Assembly (NCBI RefSeq): GCF_004145405.1
Contig: NZ_SELQ01000004.1
Span: forward strand, 248,001-312,000
Length of the DNA stretch: 64,000 nt
From: Salipiger sp. IMCC34102
GTDB taxonomy: Bacteria; Pseudomonadota; Alphaproteobacteria; Rhodobacterales; Rhodobacteraceae
Direction: 5' to 3'
Part shown: positions 8,360 through 15,669 of the stretch, in pieces
Numbering within the stretch: the stretch's first letter is position 1
Layout of the letters: each line of letters begins with the position of its first letter
Program-made: the position numbers and the translations under genes
The notes under the pieces: generated by a model
Databases searched by the model: none
What the model saw: only the letters and a program-made list of their open reading frames with translations
What the model was told of the DNA's origin: nothing

Positions 8360-9036
8360 GTCGCGCGCGCCTTCAGGAAATCGGCCATCTGCACAGCGAC
8401 GGCGGCATTGTCGATCGGGTAGGCGGAGGCGGTGCGGGCGCCCGCGATCAATTCGTCGGGGACCACGCCCTCGCCGCGCACGTCGGCCAGTTGCAGGGTG
8501 AAATCCGTCTCGAACTCGGGGTGCGCCTGAACGGTGAAGATCCGGTCGCCGTAGACCAGTGCCGCGTTGGCGCAGAAATCGTTGCTGGCGATGACGGTCG
8601 CCCCTTCGGGCTTTTTGACCACCTGGTCCTGGTGCCAGGCATTCAACGCCACGGTCCGGCCCTGCCAGTCGTAGGTTTGGCGACCCACGGCCCAGCCGCC
8701 CGCGTATTTCTCGACCCGGCCGCCCAGGGCCTGGGCGATGATCTGGTGGCCGAAGCAGATCCCCACCATCGGCATCCCCGCGGCATAGACGTCGCGGATG
8801 AAGGTCTCCAGCGGGGGGATGAAGGGATGGTCCTCGTAGGCGCCATGCTTCGATCCGGTGACGAGCCAGCCGTCGCAGGCGCGGATGTCTTCGGGAAACT
8901 CCATGTCGACGACGTCGAAGGTCTCGAAGGTCAGACCCTGGCCGTCCAGGAGTTGCTTGAACAGGTCGGAGTAGTCGCCGGTCGCGGGCCGCATCGCATC
9001 GGGCGCGTGCCCGGTTTGCAGAATGCCGATCTTCAT
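8356..9036 (-). CDS. Class I glutamine amidotransferase-like protein
   Basis: A 226-residue stand-alone GATase1 domain. The nucleophile elbow is GICFGHQ with Cys94, completed by His172 and Glu174 in AHPEFE, giving a complete Cys-His-Glu triad. It resembles the GMP-synthase-like amidotransferases that occur next to GS-like ligases in alphaproteobacteria, and could hydrolyse a gamma-glutamyl bond. It is not the PuuD (C26) subfamily by motif, so the substrate is inferred only from context. It is translationally coupled to the following ligase gene (ATGA). Confidence 0.82.
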   Translation of the reverse strand: MKIGILQTGHAPDAMRPATGDYSDLFKQLLDGQGLTFETFDVVDMEFPEDIRACDGWLVTGSKHGAYEDHPFIPPLETFIRDVYAAGMPMVGICFGHQIIAQALGGRVEKYAGGWAVGRQTYDWQGRTVALNAWHQDQVVKKPEGATVIASNDFCANAALVYGDRIFTVQAHPEFETDFTLQLADVRGEGVVPDELIAGARTASAYPIDNAAVAVQMADFLKARAT

Positions 9037-9085
9037 TGTGTGCCTTTCGGAATATGGGCCGACCCTAGCAGCGCTGTCGGCGCCG

Positions 9086-10417
9086 TCAAACGGTGTCGAG
9101 GTAAAGCTCCAATTGCTGCTCGGGCGTCAGCTCCTCGAAGTAGCGCGCCTCCTGCCGCTTGGTCAGCACCAGGTTGTCGACCAGCAGGTCCGGGAAGATC
9201 CGGCGCGCCAGCGCGGAGTTGTCGAAACGCTCGATCGCGGCGGCCCAGGTGTCGGGAATCTGCGGCAGGTCCAGGTCGTAGGCATTGCCGCTGATCGGCG
9301 GGCCGGGGTCCAGATCGTCCTCGATCCCGATGAGCGCCGATCCCAGCACCGCGGCCAGGAACAGGTAGGGGTTCACGTCGCCGCCCGCCACGCGGTGTTC
9401 GACCCGGCGCGCCATGGGCGAGCCCCCCGGCACCCGGATCGAGGCGGTGCGGTTGTCGTAGGCCCAGCATACGCCAGTGGGCGCGTGGCTGTCGGGCACC
9501 AGCCGGTCGTAGCTGTTGCCGTGCGGCGCGAAGATCAACGCCAGGTCCGGGATGCCCTTCATGCAGCCCGCGATGGCGCTTTTCAGCAGGGGGGTGCCCT
9601 CGAAGCTGCCGTCGGCCATCAGGTTGTTGCCTTGCGCGTCGATCACGCTGAAATGCGTGTGCAGACCAGAGCCTGCGTATTCCTCGTAGGGACGCGCCAT
9701 GAAACTGGCCGCCATGCCGTGCTTGCGCGCGATCCCGCGCACCAGCATCTTGAAGAACCACGCGTTGTCCGCGGCCTTGAGCGCGTCGGGCACGTGCTCG
9801 ATGTTGACCTCGAACTGGCCCATCCCGACCTCGGAAATCGCGGCCTCGGCGGGAATGTCCATCGCGTCGCAGGCGTCGTAGAGGTCGTTGAAGAAGTTGT
9901 CGAAGGCATCCAGCGCGCGCAAGGACAGGATCTCGGCCCCCGGGCGGCGCTTGCCCGAGCGCGGCGAGCGCGGCTGCCGGATCCCGTCGCCCGAATCGTC
10001 GACCAGGTAGAACTCCATCTCGGTGGCGACCACCGGGGTCATGCCGCGCGCGGCGTAGCGGTCCAGAACCGCGCGCAGGGCGTGGCGGGGATCGCCTGGG
10101 AAGGGGGTGCCGTCCTCGTAGCTCATCCACAAGGGCAAGAGCGCGCTGGGCGTGTTCAGCCAGGGCATCGGCACGTAGCCCCGTTCGGTCGGCAGAAGCA
10201 CGCCGTCGGGATCGCCCGTCTCGAACACCAGCGGGCTGTCCTCGACGTCCTCGCCCCAGATGTCGAGATTCAGGACCGACAGCGGAAAGCGGGTGCCCTC
10301 GACCTCCAGCTTCTTGGCGAAGCGGATCGGCACCCGCTTGCCGCGGGCCTGTCCGTTCAGGTCGGCGGCACCGCAGCGGACGTTGCGCACTTCGGGGTGG
10401 TCGTCGAGCCAGCTCAT
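9086..10417 (-). CDS. Second glutamine-synthetase-family ligase
   Basis: A 443-residue GS-family protein, diverged from the one at 7007-8359 but with the same architecture: MSWLDDHPEVRNVRCGAADLNG N-domain, EMEFYLVDDS, GMGQFEVNIEHVPD, GSGLHTHFSV, NPYLFLAAVLGSALIG. The two paralogues in one locus may differ in amine substrate or form a mixed oligomer. It lies 49 bp upstream of the amidotransferase and 55 bp downstream of the ABC permease, consistent with one transcription unit with the transporter. Confidence 0.85.
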   Translation of the reverse strand: MSWLDDHPEVRNVRCGAADLNGQARGKRVPIRFAKKLEVEGTRFPLSVLNLDIWGEDVEDSPLVFETGDPDGVLLPTERGYVPMPWLNTPSALLPLWMSYEDGTPFPGDPRHALRAVLDRYAARGMTPVVATEMEFYLVDDSGDGIRQPRSPRSGKRRPGAEILSLRALDAFDNFFNDLYDACDAMDIPAEAAISEVGMGQFEVNIEHVPDALKAADNAWFFKMLVRGIARKHGMAASFMARPYEEYAGSGLHTHFSVIDAQGNNLMADGSFEGTPLLKSAIAGCMKGIPDLALIFAPHGNSYDRLVPDSHAPTGVCWAYDNRTASIRVPGGSPMARRVEHRVAGGDVNPYLFLAAVLGSALIGIEDDLDPGPPISGNAYDLDLPQIPDTWAAAIERFDNSALARRIFPDLLVDNLVLTKRQEARYFEELTPEQQLELYLDTV

Positions 10418-10472
10418 CGGGGATCTCCAAGGTTTTTTCAGACTTACGCCGCGGCTCCGCCCCCGGCAAGGT

Positions 10473-11279
10473 TCAACGCAGAAGCTGCGGGCGGTAGCGC
10501 AGGCGCGGCCGCGCGCCGGGCGAGAGGTGCCGGTTCAACCGCGCGTTCACGAACCCGAAGACTGCGATGATCGAAAGCGACACGCCGATGAAATAGAGCG
10601 CCAGGATCGGGTAGGGCACGAAGGGGTTGAAGGTCTTGTCCGCGAAGTAGCTGGCGTAATAAAGCGCGTCGCCCCGCTGCTGGATCGCCGGAAAGCCCGA
10701 GAAGAACACCAGCGTCGTCGCGTGGAACAGGAAGATCGCCTCGTTCGTGTAGGCGGGCCAGGCCAGCCGCAGCATCGTGGGCCAGACGACCCGCCGGAAC
10801 CGCGCCCAGCCCGTCAGCCCATAGGCGTCGGCGGCTTCCGTGTCGCCCTTGGGGATCGACTGCAGCGCGCCGTAGAAGATCTCTGCCGAATAGGCGGAGG
10901 TGTTGAAGAACAGCACCAGAAGCGCCCCGTAGGCCGCCGAGGTCAACGCTCCGAAGGCCGCCGCCTCCGAGGCCAGCGCCTGGAAGGCGAAATAGGCGAA
11001 GAAGAACTGGATGAAGAGCGGCGAGCCCCGGAAGACGAAGATGAACCACTCGGCGGGCTTGCGCAGAAGGGCCGCGGGCGACGCCTTGCCCAGCGCCAGC
11101 ACCGTGGCCAGGCAGAACCCGGCCAGCAGGGCCAGCACGCCGAAATAGACGTTCCAGATCATGCCCGATCCGATCAGCGTCACCTGCTGGCACAGCGTGA
11201 AATCCGAACGCGGCAACAGCCGCTCGCCGTAGCCCAGGCTACGGAACGCGTAATCGGCGATGGTCTGCGCGCAACTCAC
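10473..11279 (-). CDS. Polar-amino-acid-type ABC transporter permease (HisM/ArtM-like)
   Basis: Inner-membrane subunit of about 268 residues with five to six hydrophobic segments. The EAA loop appears as EAADAYGLTGWARFRRVVWP, which contacts the ATPase. GTG 11279 is preferred over an upstream ATG at 11309 because GAGGAG sits about 7 nt before it. Together with the second permease, the periplasmic binding protein and the ATPase further upstream it makes a complete family-3 importer. A 265-bp spacer separates it from the other permease, unusual for this pair, which is normally adjacent. Confidence 0.88.
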   Translation of the reverse strand: MSCAQTIADYAFRSLGYGERLLPRSDFTLCQQVTLIGSGMIWNVYFGVLALLAGFCLATVLALGKASPAALLRKPAEWFIFVFRGSPLFIQFFFAYFAFQALASEAAAFGALTSAAYGALLVLFFNTSAYSAEIFYGALQSIPKGDTEAADAYGLTGWARFRRVVWPTMLRLAWPAYTNEAIFLFHATTLVFFSGFPAIQQRGDALYYASYFADKTFNPFVPYPILALYFIGVSLSIIAVFGFVNARLNRHLSPGARPRLRYRPQLLR

Positions 11280-11544
11280 GGGTGTCTCCTCGACGCGCGC
11301 CAGTCGCAACCGTCCCGCCCGGCCCCCGGCCGGGCCACGCTCGTCCGGGGCTCCGCCCGCTCCGGCCTGACGCCGTCCACAGGACGCCGTCCGGGACGGT
11401 TATCGCCCTGCCCCCCGACAGGCGCTTTTACCCCGTCACACTTATCCCGAAAGTCACGCATATTGCGCTGTCTCGCGCCAAATATCGGTCCCGCTGCGCC
11501 CGCCCAGGCAGGCGCTGCCCGACCTGCTGTCTCGTTTGCGAACA
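11280..11544. other. 265-bp spacer between the two permease genes
   Basis: GC-rich spacer with a direct repeat of GACGCCGTCC (either side of ACAG, near 11380-11400) and inverted G/C tracts near 11320-11340. On the minus strand an 89-codon frame spans it (11545 to 11276), overlapping the upstream stop as TGATG and the downstream start as GTGA. Its Arg/Gly/Pro-rich product and mixed third-codon bases look non-coding, so no CDS is called. Confidence 0.4.
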
Positions 11545-12417
11545 TCACGCCGCCTTCCTCTGCGCTTCGCCGCCAGAGGTCGCCTGCCCGTAGGTCAGCC
11601 GCGCCATCAGCCGCGACAGCACCATCTCCGACACCTTCGTGAAGCACAGGTAGAACACCAGCAGCACCCCGAAGTACCAGACGCGCCAGTCGCCGTGAGG
11701 ATAGTCGGTGAAGCGCGCGGTCTTGGTGCCGCCCAGCTCGCGCGCCCAGTAGACGATGTCCTCCACCCCCAGCAGGAACAGCAGGGGCGTGGCCTTGATC
11801 AGCACCATCCACAGGTTCGACAGGCCCGGCAGCGCATAGACCCACATCTGCGGGATCAGCACGCGGCGGGTCACCTGCGCGCGGGTCATGCCGTAAGCCT
11901 CCGCCGTTTCCAGCTGCGCGCGCGGCACCGCGCGCATCGCCCCGTAAAGGACGTTGGCCGCGAAGGCCCCGAAGACGATGGCGAAGGTCAGCACCGCAAG
12001 CCCCGCGCCATAGACCTCGTGCAGCCACTGCGGCGCGTTGCCCAGAGGCATCTTGGCGGCCGAGCAGACGACGAAATCGTTGCCCTGACGCACCGGCTGG
12101 TCCCAGTCGGGGCACAGCGTGACGTGGCGCAGGTACTCGATCCCCTGGTCGAGCGCGATCACGAAGAACAGGAAGAAGGCGATGTCCGGCACCCCGCGCA
12201 CGATCGCGATGTAGCCCTTGCCCAGCCAGCGCAGCGGCGCCACCCGGCTGCGCGCCGCCGAGGCGCCCCCGAACCCGAACAACAGTGCCGTGGGGGCCGT
12301 GATCGCCAGCAAGAGCAGGACGGTGCCGAAGGACCAGTAGAGGCTCAGATGCTTGCCGGTCGTAAGGTAGCAGGCAAGCCAGGCCAGACCGTCGAGCGTT
12401 TCCGGATCGCTGCACAT
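11545..12417 (-). CDS. Polar-amino-acid-type ABC transporter permease (HisQ/ArtQ-like)
   Basis: Inner-membrane permease of about 290 residues with an EAA loop (ETAEAYGMTRAQVTRRVLIPQMW) and several membrane helices. It carries a cysteine-containing periplasmic insert (TLCPDWDQ...VCSAAK) larger than in E. coli HisQ. ATG 12417 gives the conserved start region before the first helix; its ribosome site is weak, and the frame stays open to 12519 without family similarity. It faces away from the LOV kinase gene, so 12418-12596 is a divergent control region. The transporter's binding protein and ATPase lie beyond that kinase. Confidence 0.86.
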   Translation of the reverse strand: MCSDPETLDGLAWLACYLTTGKHLSLYWSFGTVLLLLAITAPTALLFGFGGASAARSRVAPLRWLGKGYIAIVRGVPDIAFFLFFVIALDQGIEYLRHVTLCPDWDQPVRQGNDFVVCSAAKMPLGNAPQWLHEVYGAGLAVLTFAIVFGAFAANVLYGAMRAVPRAQLETAEAYGMTRAQVTRRVLIPQMWVYALPGLSNLWMVLIKATPLLFLLGVEDIVYWARELGGTKTARFTDYPHGDWRVWYFGVLLVFYLCFTKVSEMVLSRLMARLTYGQATSGGEAQRKAA

Positions 12418-12596
12418 CCCGATCGATCGTCCCCTGTCCGCGTGTCCCTTGTCCGCACTGCCGGGCAGGATTGCAGAAAAAATCCCGCGGCACCAGTGAT
12501 CTGCCGCACAAGCGCACATCTTTCGTGACGCGGCCCCGGAAAGTCATTAGAAAGGGTCCGCCCGGCGATGCGCCGGGACCGCACCGGAGGGGATCC

Positions 12597-13691
12597 ATGA
12601 TCGACGACAGGCCTGACATCGACGGCGCGCAGGACGGCGACCAGCAGGACTGGGCGCTCGATCCGCACACCGCCGACGCCGCGGCGAACGTTGCGCCGAG
12701 GGATATGGCGCTGGATCTGAGCCAGCTTTTCGAACAGGCGCTCGAACAGACCCGGATGGCGATCACGATCACCGACGTCACGCGCCCCGACAACCCGATC
12801 ATCTTCGCCAACCAGGCGTTCTCGGTCTTGACGGGCTTCGACACCAAGGAGGCGGTGGGCCGCAACTGCCGGTTCCTGCAGGGCCCCGACACCGACCCCG
12901 CCTCGATCCAGGAGATCCGCGACTGCTTGGCATCGCGCGACGTCCGCGTGATCGAGATCCTGAACTACCGCAAGGACGGCACGCCCTTCTGGAACGGGCT
13001 GCACATCGGGCCGATCTTCGATGCCGATGGCCGCGTCACGCATTTCTACGGCTCGCAATGGGACATCACCGATACCGTCCAGAAGCGCCGCCGCCTCGAG
13101 TTGCAGGCCGACGTCGCCGAGGAACTGCGCCACCGCACCCGCAATCTCTTTTCCGTCATGACGTCGATCCTGCGCCTGTCGGCCCGCGGCGAGACCGACG
13201 TGGACACCCTGGTCGAGAAGGTCACCGCGCGGCTGCACGCGCTCGACATCGCGCATGACGCGTCGTTGTCGGATGGCGCGGACGGGCAGGCGGCCGATCT
13301 GCATGAAATGGTCACCACCGTGCTCAGACCCTACCAACTGGGCGAGGACCGGCGCATGCGCATCGACGGCGAGTTGACGGCCGTGCCGCGCCACGCCGTG
13401 ACGCCGCTGGGACTGACCCTTCACGAACTGGCCACGAACGCGCTGAAATACGGCGCCCTCAGCCGCGCCGGCGGGGTCGTCACCGTGTCCTGGACGCGCG
13501 AGAAGGGCGTTCTGACGCTTCACTGGGTCGAGACGGGCGGGCCCGCCAGCCGCGCGCCGGATGACACCAACGCAGGCTCCGGCTCGCGCATCGTGCGGGG
13601 CGTCCTGCGCTCCATCGGGGCCGAGATCGCCTTCGACTGGCGCGACGCGGGCCTCGCGGTGCACCTGACGGTGCCGCTGGAGCAGGGCTGA
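12597..13691 (+). CDS. LOV-domain blue-light sensor histidine kinase, HWE family
   Basis: A 364-residue soluble sensor kinase. A LOV/PAS domain spans about residues 45-150, with the flavin-adduct motif GRNCRFLQG placing the photoactive cysteine at Cys91. The dimerisation/phosphoacceptor helix has ELRHRTRN with His179. The ATPase domain shows LHELATNALKYGAL and the diagnostic HWVE (His309), defining the HWE class. CGGAGG precedes ATG 12597. FMN-cysteinyl photochemistry with kinase output is established for LOV-HWE proteins. No response regulator is adjacent, which is usual for this class. It is encoded alone on the plus strand inside an otherwise minus-strand ABC transporter/amine locus and ends in a hairpin terminator. 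Confidence 0.92.
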   Translation: MIDDRPDIDGAQDGDQQDWALDPHTADAAANVAPRDMALDLSQLFEQALEQTRMAITITDVTRPDNPIIFANQAFSVLTGFDTKEAVGRNCRFLQGPDTDPASIQEIRDCLASRDVRVIEILNYRKDGTPFWNGLHIGPIFDADGRVTHFYGSQWDITDTVQKRRRLELQADVAEELRHRTRNLFSVMTSILRLSARGETDVDTLVEKVTARLHALDIAHDASLSDGADGQAADLHEMVTTVLRPYQLGEDRRMRIDGELTAVPRHAVTPLGLTLHELATNALKYGALSRAGGVVTVSWTREKGVLTLHWVETGGPASRAPDDTNAGSGSRIVRGVLRSIGAEIAFDWRDAGLAVHLTVPLEQG

Positions 13692-13750
13692 CCCCCATGC
13701 AGCAGGAGCCTCATGCAGAAGGGGCCCCGTTCATCAGGGTCCCCATGCAG

Positions 13751-13778
13751 AAGGGGCCGCCCTTTCGGACGGCCCCTT
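13751..13778 (+). terminator. Hairpin terminator after the LOV kinase gene
   Basis: Perfect 9-bp stem AAGGGGCCG / CGGCCCCTT with a 10-nt loop between convergent genes. The T-tract is short on either strand. Two direct copies of CATGCAGAAGGGGCC (from about 13712 and 13744) and a weaker third precede it, perhaps a duplicated terminator arm. Confidence 0.6.
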
Positions 13779-13808
13779 GCCGTGATCGCGCAACGCGGGT
13801 GCGCGGGA

Positions 13809-14534
13809 TCAGAAGGTCGCCGAACCGGGCAGCCATTCCTCGATCAGCGCGTTGAGCGACCCGTCGTCCTTCATCGACTGGATCGCCGTGTTGAAGGTCT
13901 CGCGCAGCTCGCCGTCGCTTTCGCGGATGCCAAGGCCAATGCCGCCGCCGATCAGGACGTCCTCGCCGATGAAGGACAGATCGCCTTCCTCCACGATGGG
14001 CTCGAGGTAGGCCTTGTCGGCGATGACCGCGTCGGCCTCGCCGTTGCTGACGGCGGTGACGGCTTCTTCCGGGGTCGCGAACTCAAGAAGCGTCGCGTCG
14101 GCCATCTCGGAGGCGACATGCGCCGCCTGGATCGTGCCGGTCTGCGCCGCGATCACGCCGGTGCTCATGTCGACGTCGCTCATCGCCGCGAAGGCTGAGG
14201 GGTCGGGCTGCGTGTAGGGATCGGAGAAGTCGATGACCTCGTCGCGCTCGTCGGTGATCGACATGCCCGCGATGATCGCGTCGTAGTTGCCGGACACCAG
14301 GTTGGGGATGATGCTGTCCCAGTCGTTCGTGACCCACTCGCAGGTCAGCTCGGCCCGGGCGCAAAGCTCGTCGCCCAGCGCGCGCTCGAAGCCGTCGACC
14401 TCGCCCGCGTCGTTGAGGAAGTTGTACGGAGGATAGGCGCCCTCGGTGCCCAAACGGACGGTGCCGTCCTCGGACTGGGCGAATGCCGCGGTGGCGGTCA
14501 GCGCCAGGGCGCCTGCGATCAGGGTGGTCTTCAT
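13809..14534 (-). CDS. Periplasmic amino-acid-type substrate-binding protein
   Basis: A 241-residue SBP_bac_3 protein with a clear signal peptide (MKTTLIAGALALTATAAFAQ, cleavage after AFA-Q). The ligand-site region reads GTEGAYPPYNFLNDAGEVDGFE, followed by CEWVTNDWDSIIPNLVSGNYDAIIAGMSITDER, the classic family-3 signature. GGGAGA lies 8 nt before ATG 14534. It delivers a polar amino acid or small amine-bearing ligand to the HisQ/HisM-like permeases at 10.5-12.4 kb. It lies 200 bp downstream of the ATPase gene, long enough for a separate promoter that would give the usual excess of binding protein. Confidence 0.93.
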   Translation of the reverse strand: MKTTLIAGALALTATAAFAQSEDGTVRLGTEGAYPPYNFLNDAGEVDGFERALGDELCARAELTCEWVTNDWDSIIPNLVSGNYDAIIAGMSITDERDEVIDFSDPYTQPDPSAFAAMSDVDMSTGVIAAQTGTIQAAHVASEMADATLLEFATPEEAVTAVSNGEADAVIADKAYLEPIVEEGDLSFIGEDVLIGGGIGLGIRESDGELRETFNTAIQSMKDDGSLNALIEEWLPGSATF

Positions 14535-14734
14535 GGGTCGTCTCCCGTTGGTTGGACCGGGTTGATCCCGGTTTGCACTGCGCCGAAAGGTGCGGCGAAA
14601 CCGGGCCGAACGCAAGCCGGGATGGGCGCGCCGCGCGAAACCCCCGGGCCCGGGGACGCCGCGTCAGCGTCTCACCTGCCCGGCGGCGGCCCCGCCCGAA
14701 GTTGCGCGGGTCCCGAAAAAGCGGGGCAGGGCCC

Positions 14735-15508
14735 TCAGACCATCGCACCGGTCGAGGACAGGAAACCGCGCAGCCGCTCGGTCTTCGGCGCGTTGAAAAG
14801 CGCGCCGGGCGGGCCCTGCTCCTCGATCCGGCCCTGGTGCAGGAAGACCACGTGATCGCTCACGTCGTGGGCCATGCGCATGTCGTGGGTCACGATGATC
14901 ATGGTGCGCCCTTCCTCGGCCAGGGCCTTGATAACGCGCACCACCTCCTGCTCCAGCTCGGGGTCGAGCGCGCTGGTCGGCTCGTCGAAGAGAAGCGCGC
15001 GCGGCTCCATGCACAGCGCGCGGGCGATGGCGGCGCGCTGCTGCTGACCGCCCGATAGCTGTGCGGGGTAGGCGTCCGCCTTGTCGCCGATGCCCACCTT
15101 GGCGAGGTAGCCGCGGGCCGCGGCCTCGACCTCCGCCCGGTCGCGCTTGAGCACGGTGACGGGGGCTTCCATCACGTTCTGCAGGATCGTCATGTGCGCC
15201 CACAGGTTGAAGGATTGGAATACCATCGACAGGTTCGTGCGGATACGGGTGATCTGTTTCGCATCCGCCGGGCGCCGGGCGTGGCCCTCGCCCTTCCAGA
15301 CCACCGGCTCGCCCGCGAAGAGGATCTCGCCCTGCTGGCTGTCCTCCAGCAGGTTGGCGCAGCGCAGCAGGGTCGACTTGCCCGACCCCGAAGAGCCGAT
15401 GAGCGATACGACATGCCCCGCGGGGGCGGTGATATCGACACCCTTGAGCACTTCGAGCGTGCCGTAGGCCTTGTGCAGGTCGCGGATTTCCAGAACGGGC
15501 GTGGTCAT
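14735..15508 (-). CDS. Amino-acid ABC transporter ATP-binding protein (HisP/GlnQ-like)
   Basis: About 257 residues with Walker A GSSGSGKST, the Q-loop region, signature LSGGQQQR, Walker B ALLFDEPTSALDP and switch His in VTHD. The insert AKQITRIRTNLSMVFQSFNLWAHMT is characteristic of HisP/GlnQ. ATG 15508 starts the domain at MTTPVLEIRDLHKAYG. No ribosome site is visible there; ATG 15535 would add nine residues and lies in an AT-rich start region. It is the promoter-proximal gene of the minus-strand locus. Confidence 0.93.
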   Translation of the reverse strand: MTTPVLEIRDLHKAYGTLEVLKGVDITAPAGHVVSLIGSSGSGKSTLLRCANLLEDSQQGEILFAGEPVVWKGEGHARRPADAKQITRIRTNLSMVFQSFNLWAHMTILQNVMEAPVTVLKRDRAEVEAAARGYLAKVGIGDKADAYPAQLSGGQQQRAAIARALCMEPRALLFDEPTSALDPELEQEVVRVIKALAEEGRTMIIVTHDMRMAHDVSDHVVFLHQGRIEEQGPPGALFNAPKTERLRGFLSSTGAMV

Positions 15509-15566
15509 CGGCGCAGAAAAGACCGGATCGCGCATATTTGCAAGCGCGCACCACCGCGCGGCGCTG

Positions 15567-15584
15567 TTGCCTCTGACGAGGCAA
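15567..15584. promoter_or_regulatory. Perfect inverted repeat in the ATPase-dnaG divergent region
   Basis: TTGCCTC-TGAC-GAGGCAA, 7-bp arms with a 4-nt spacer, lies 59 bp upstream of the transporter ATPase start and 86 bp upstream of dnaG. The size and position suit a dimeric regulator of the transporter locus. The regulator is not identified. Confidence 0.4.
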
Positions 15585-15669
15585 GGCGCCCCGCCCGCCG
15601 TCCCGCCGGTCCGCCCGGGCGCTCGAACGGCTCTCGACTCCGGGGCCGCAAGATTCGATATTCGCCCCC

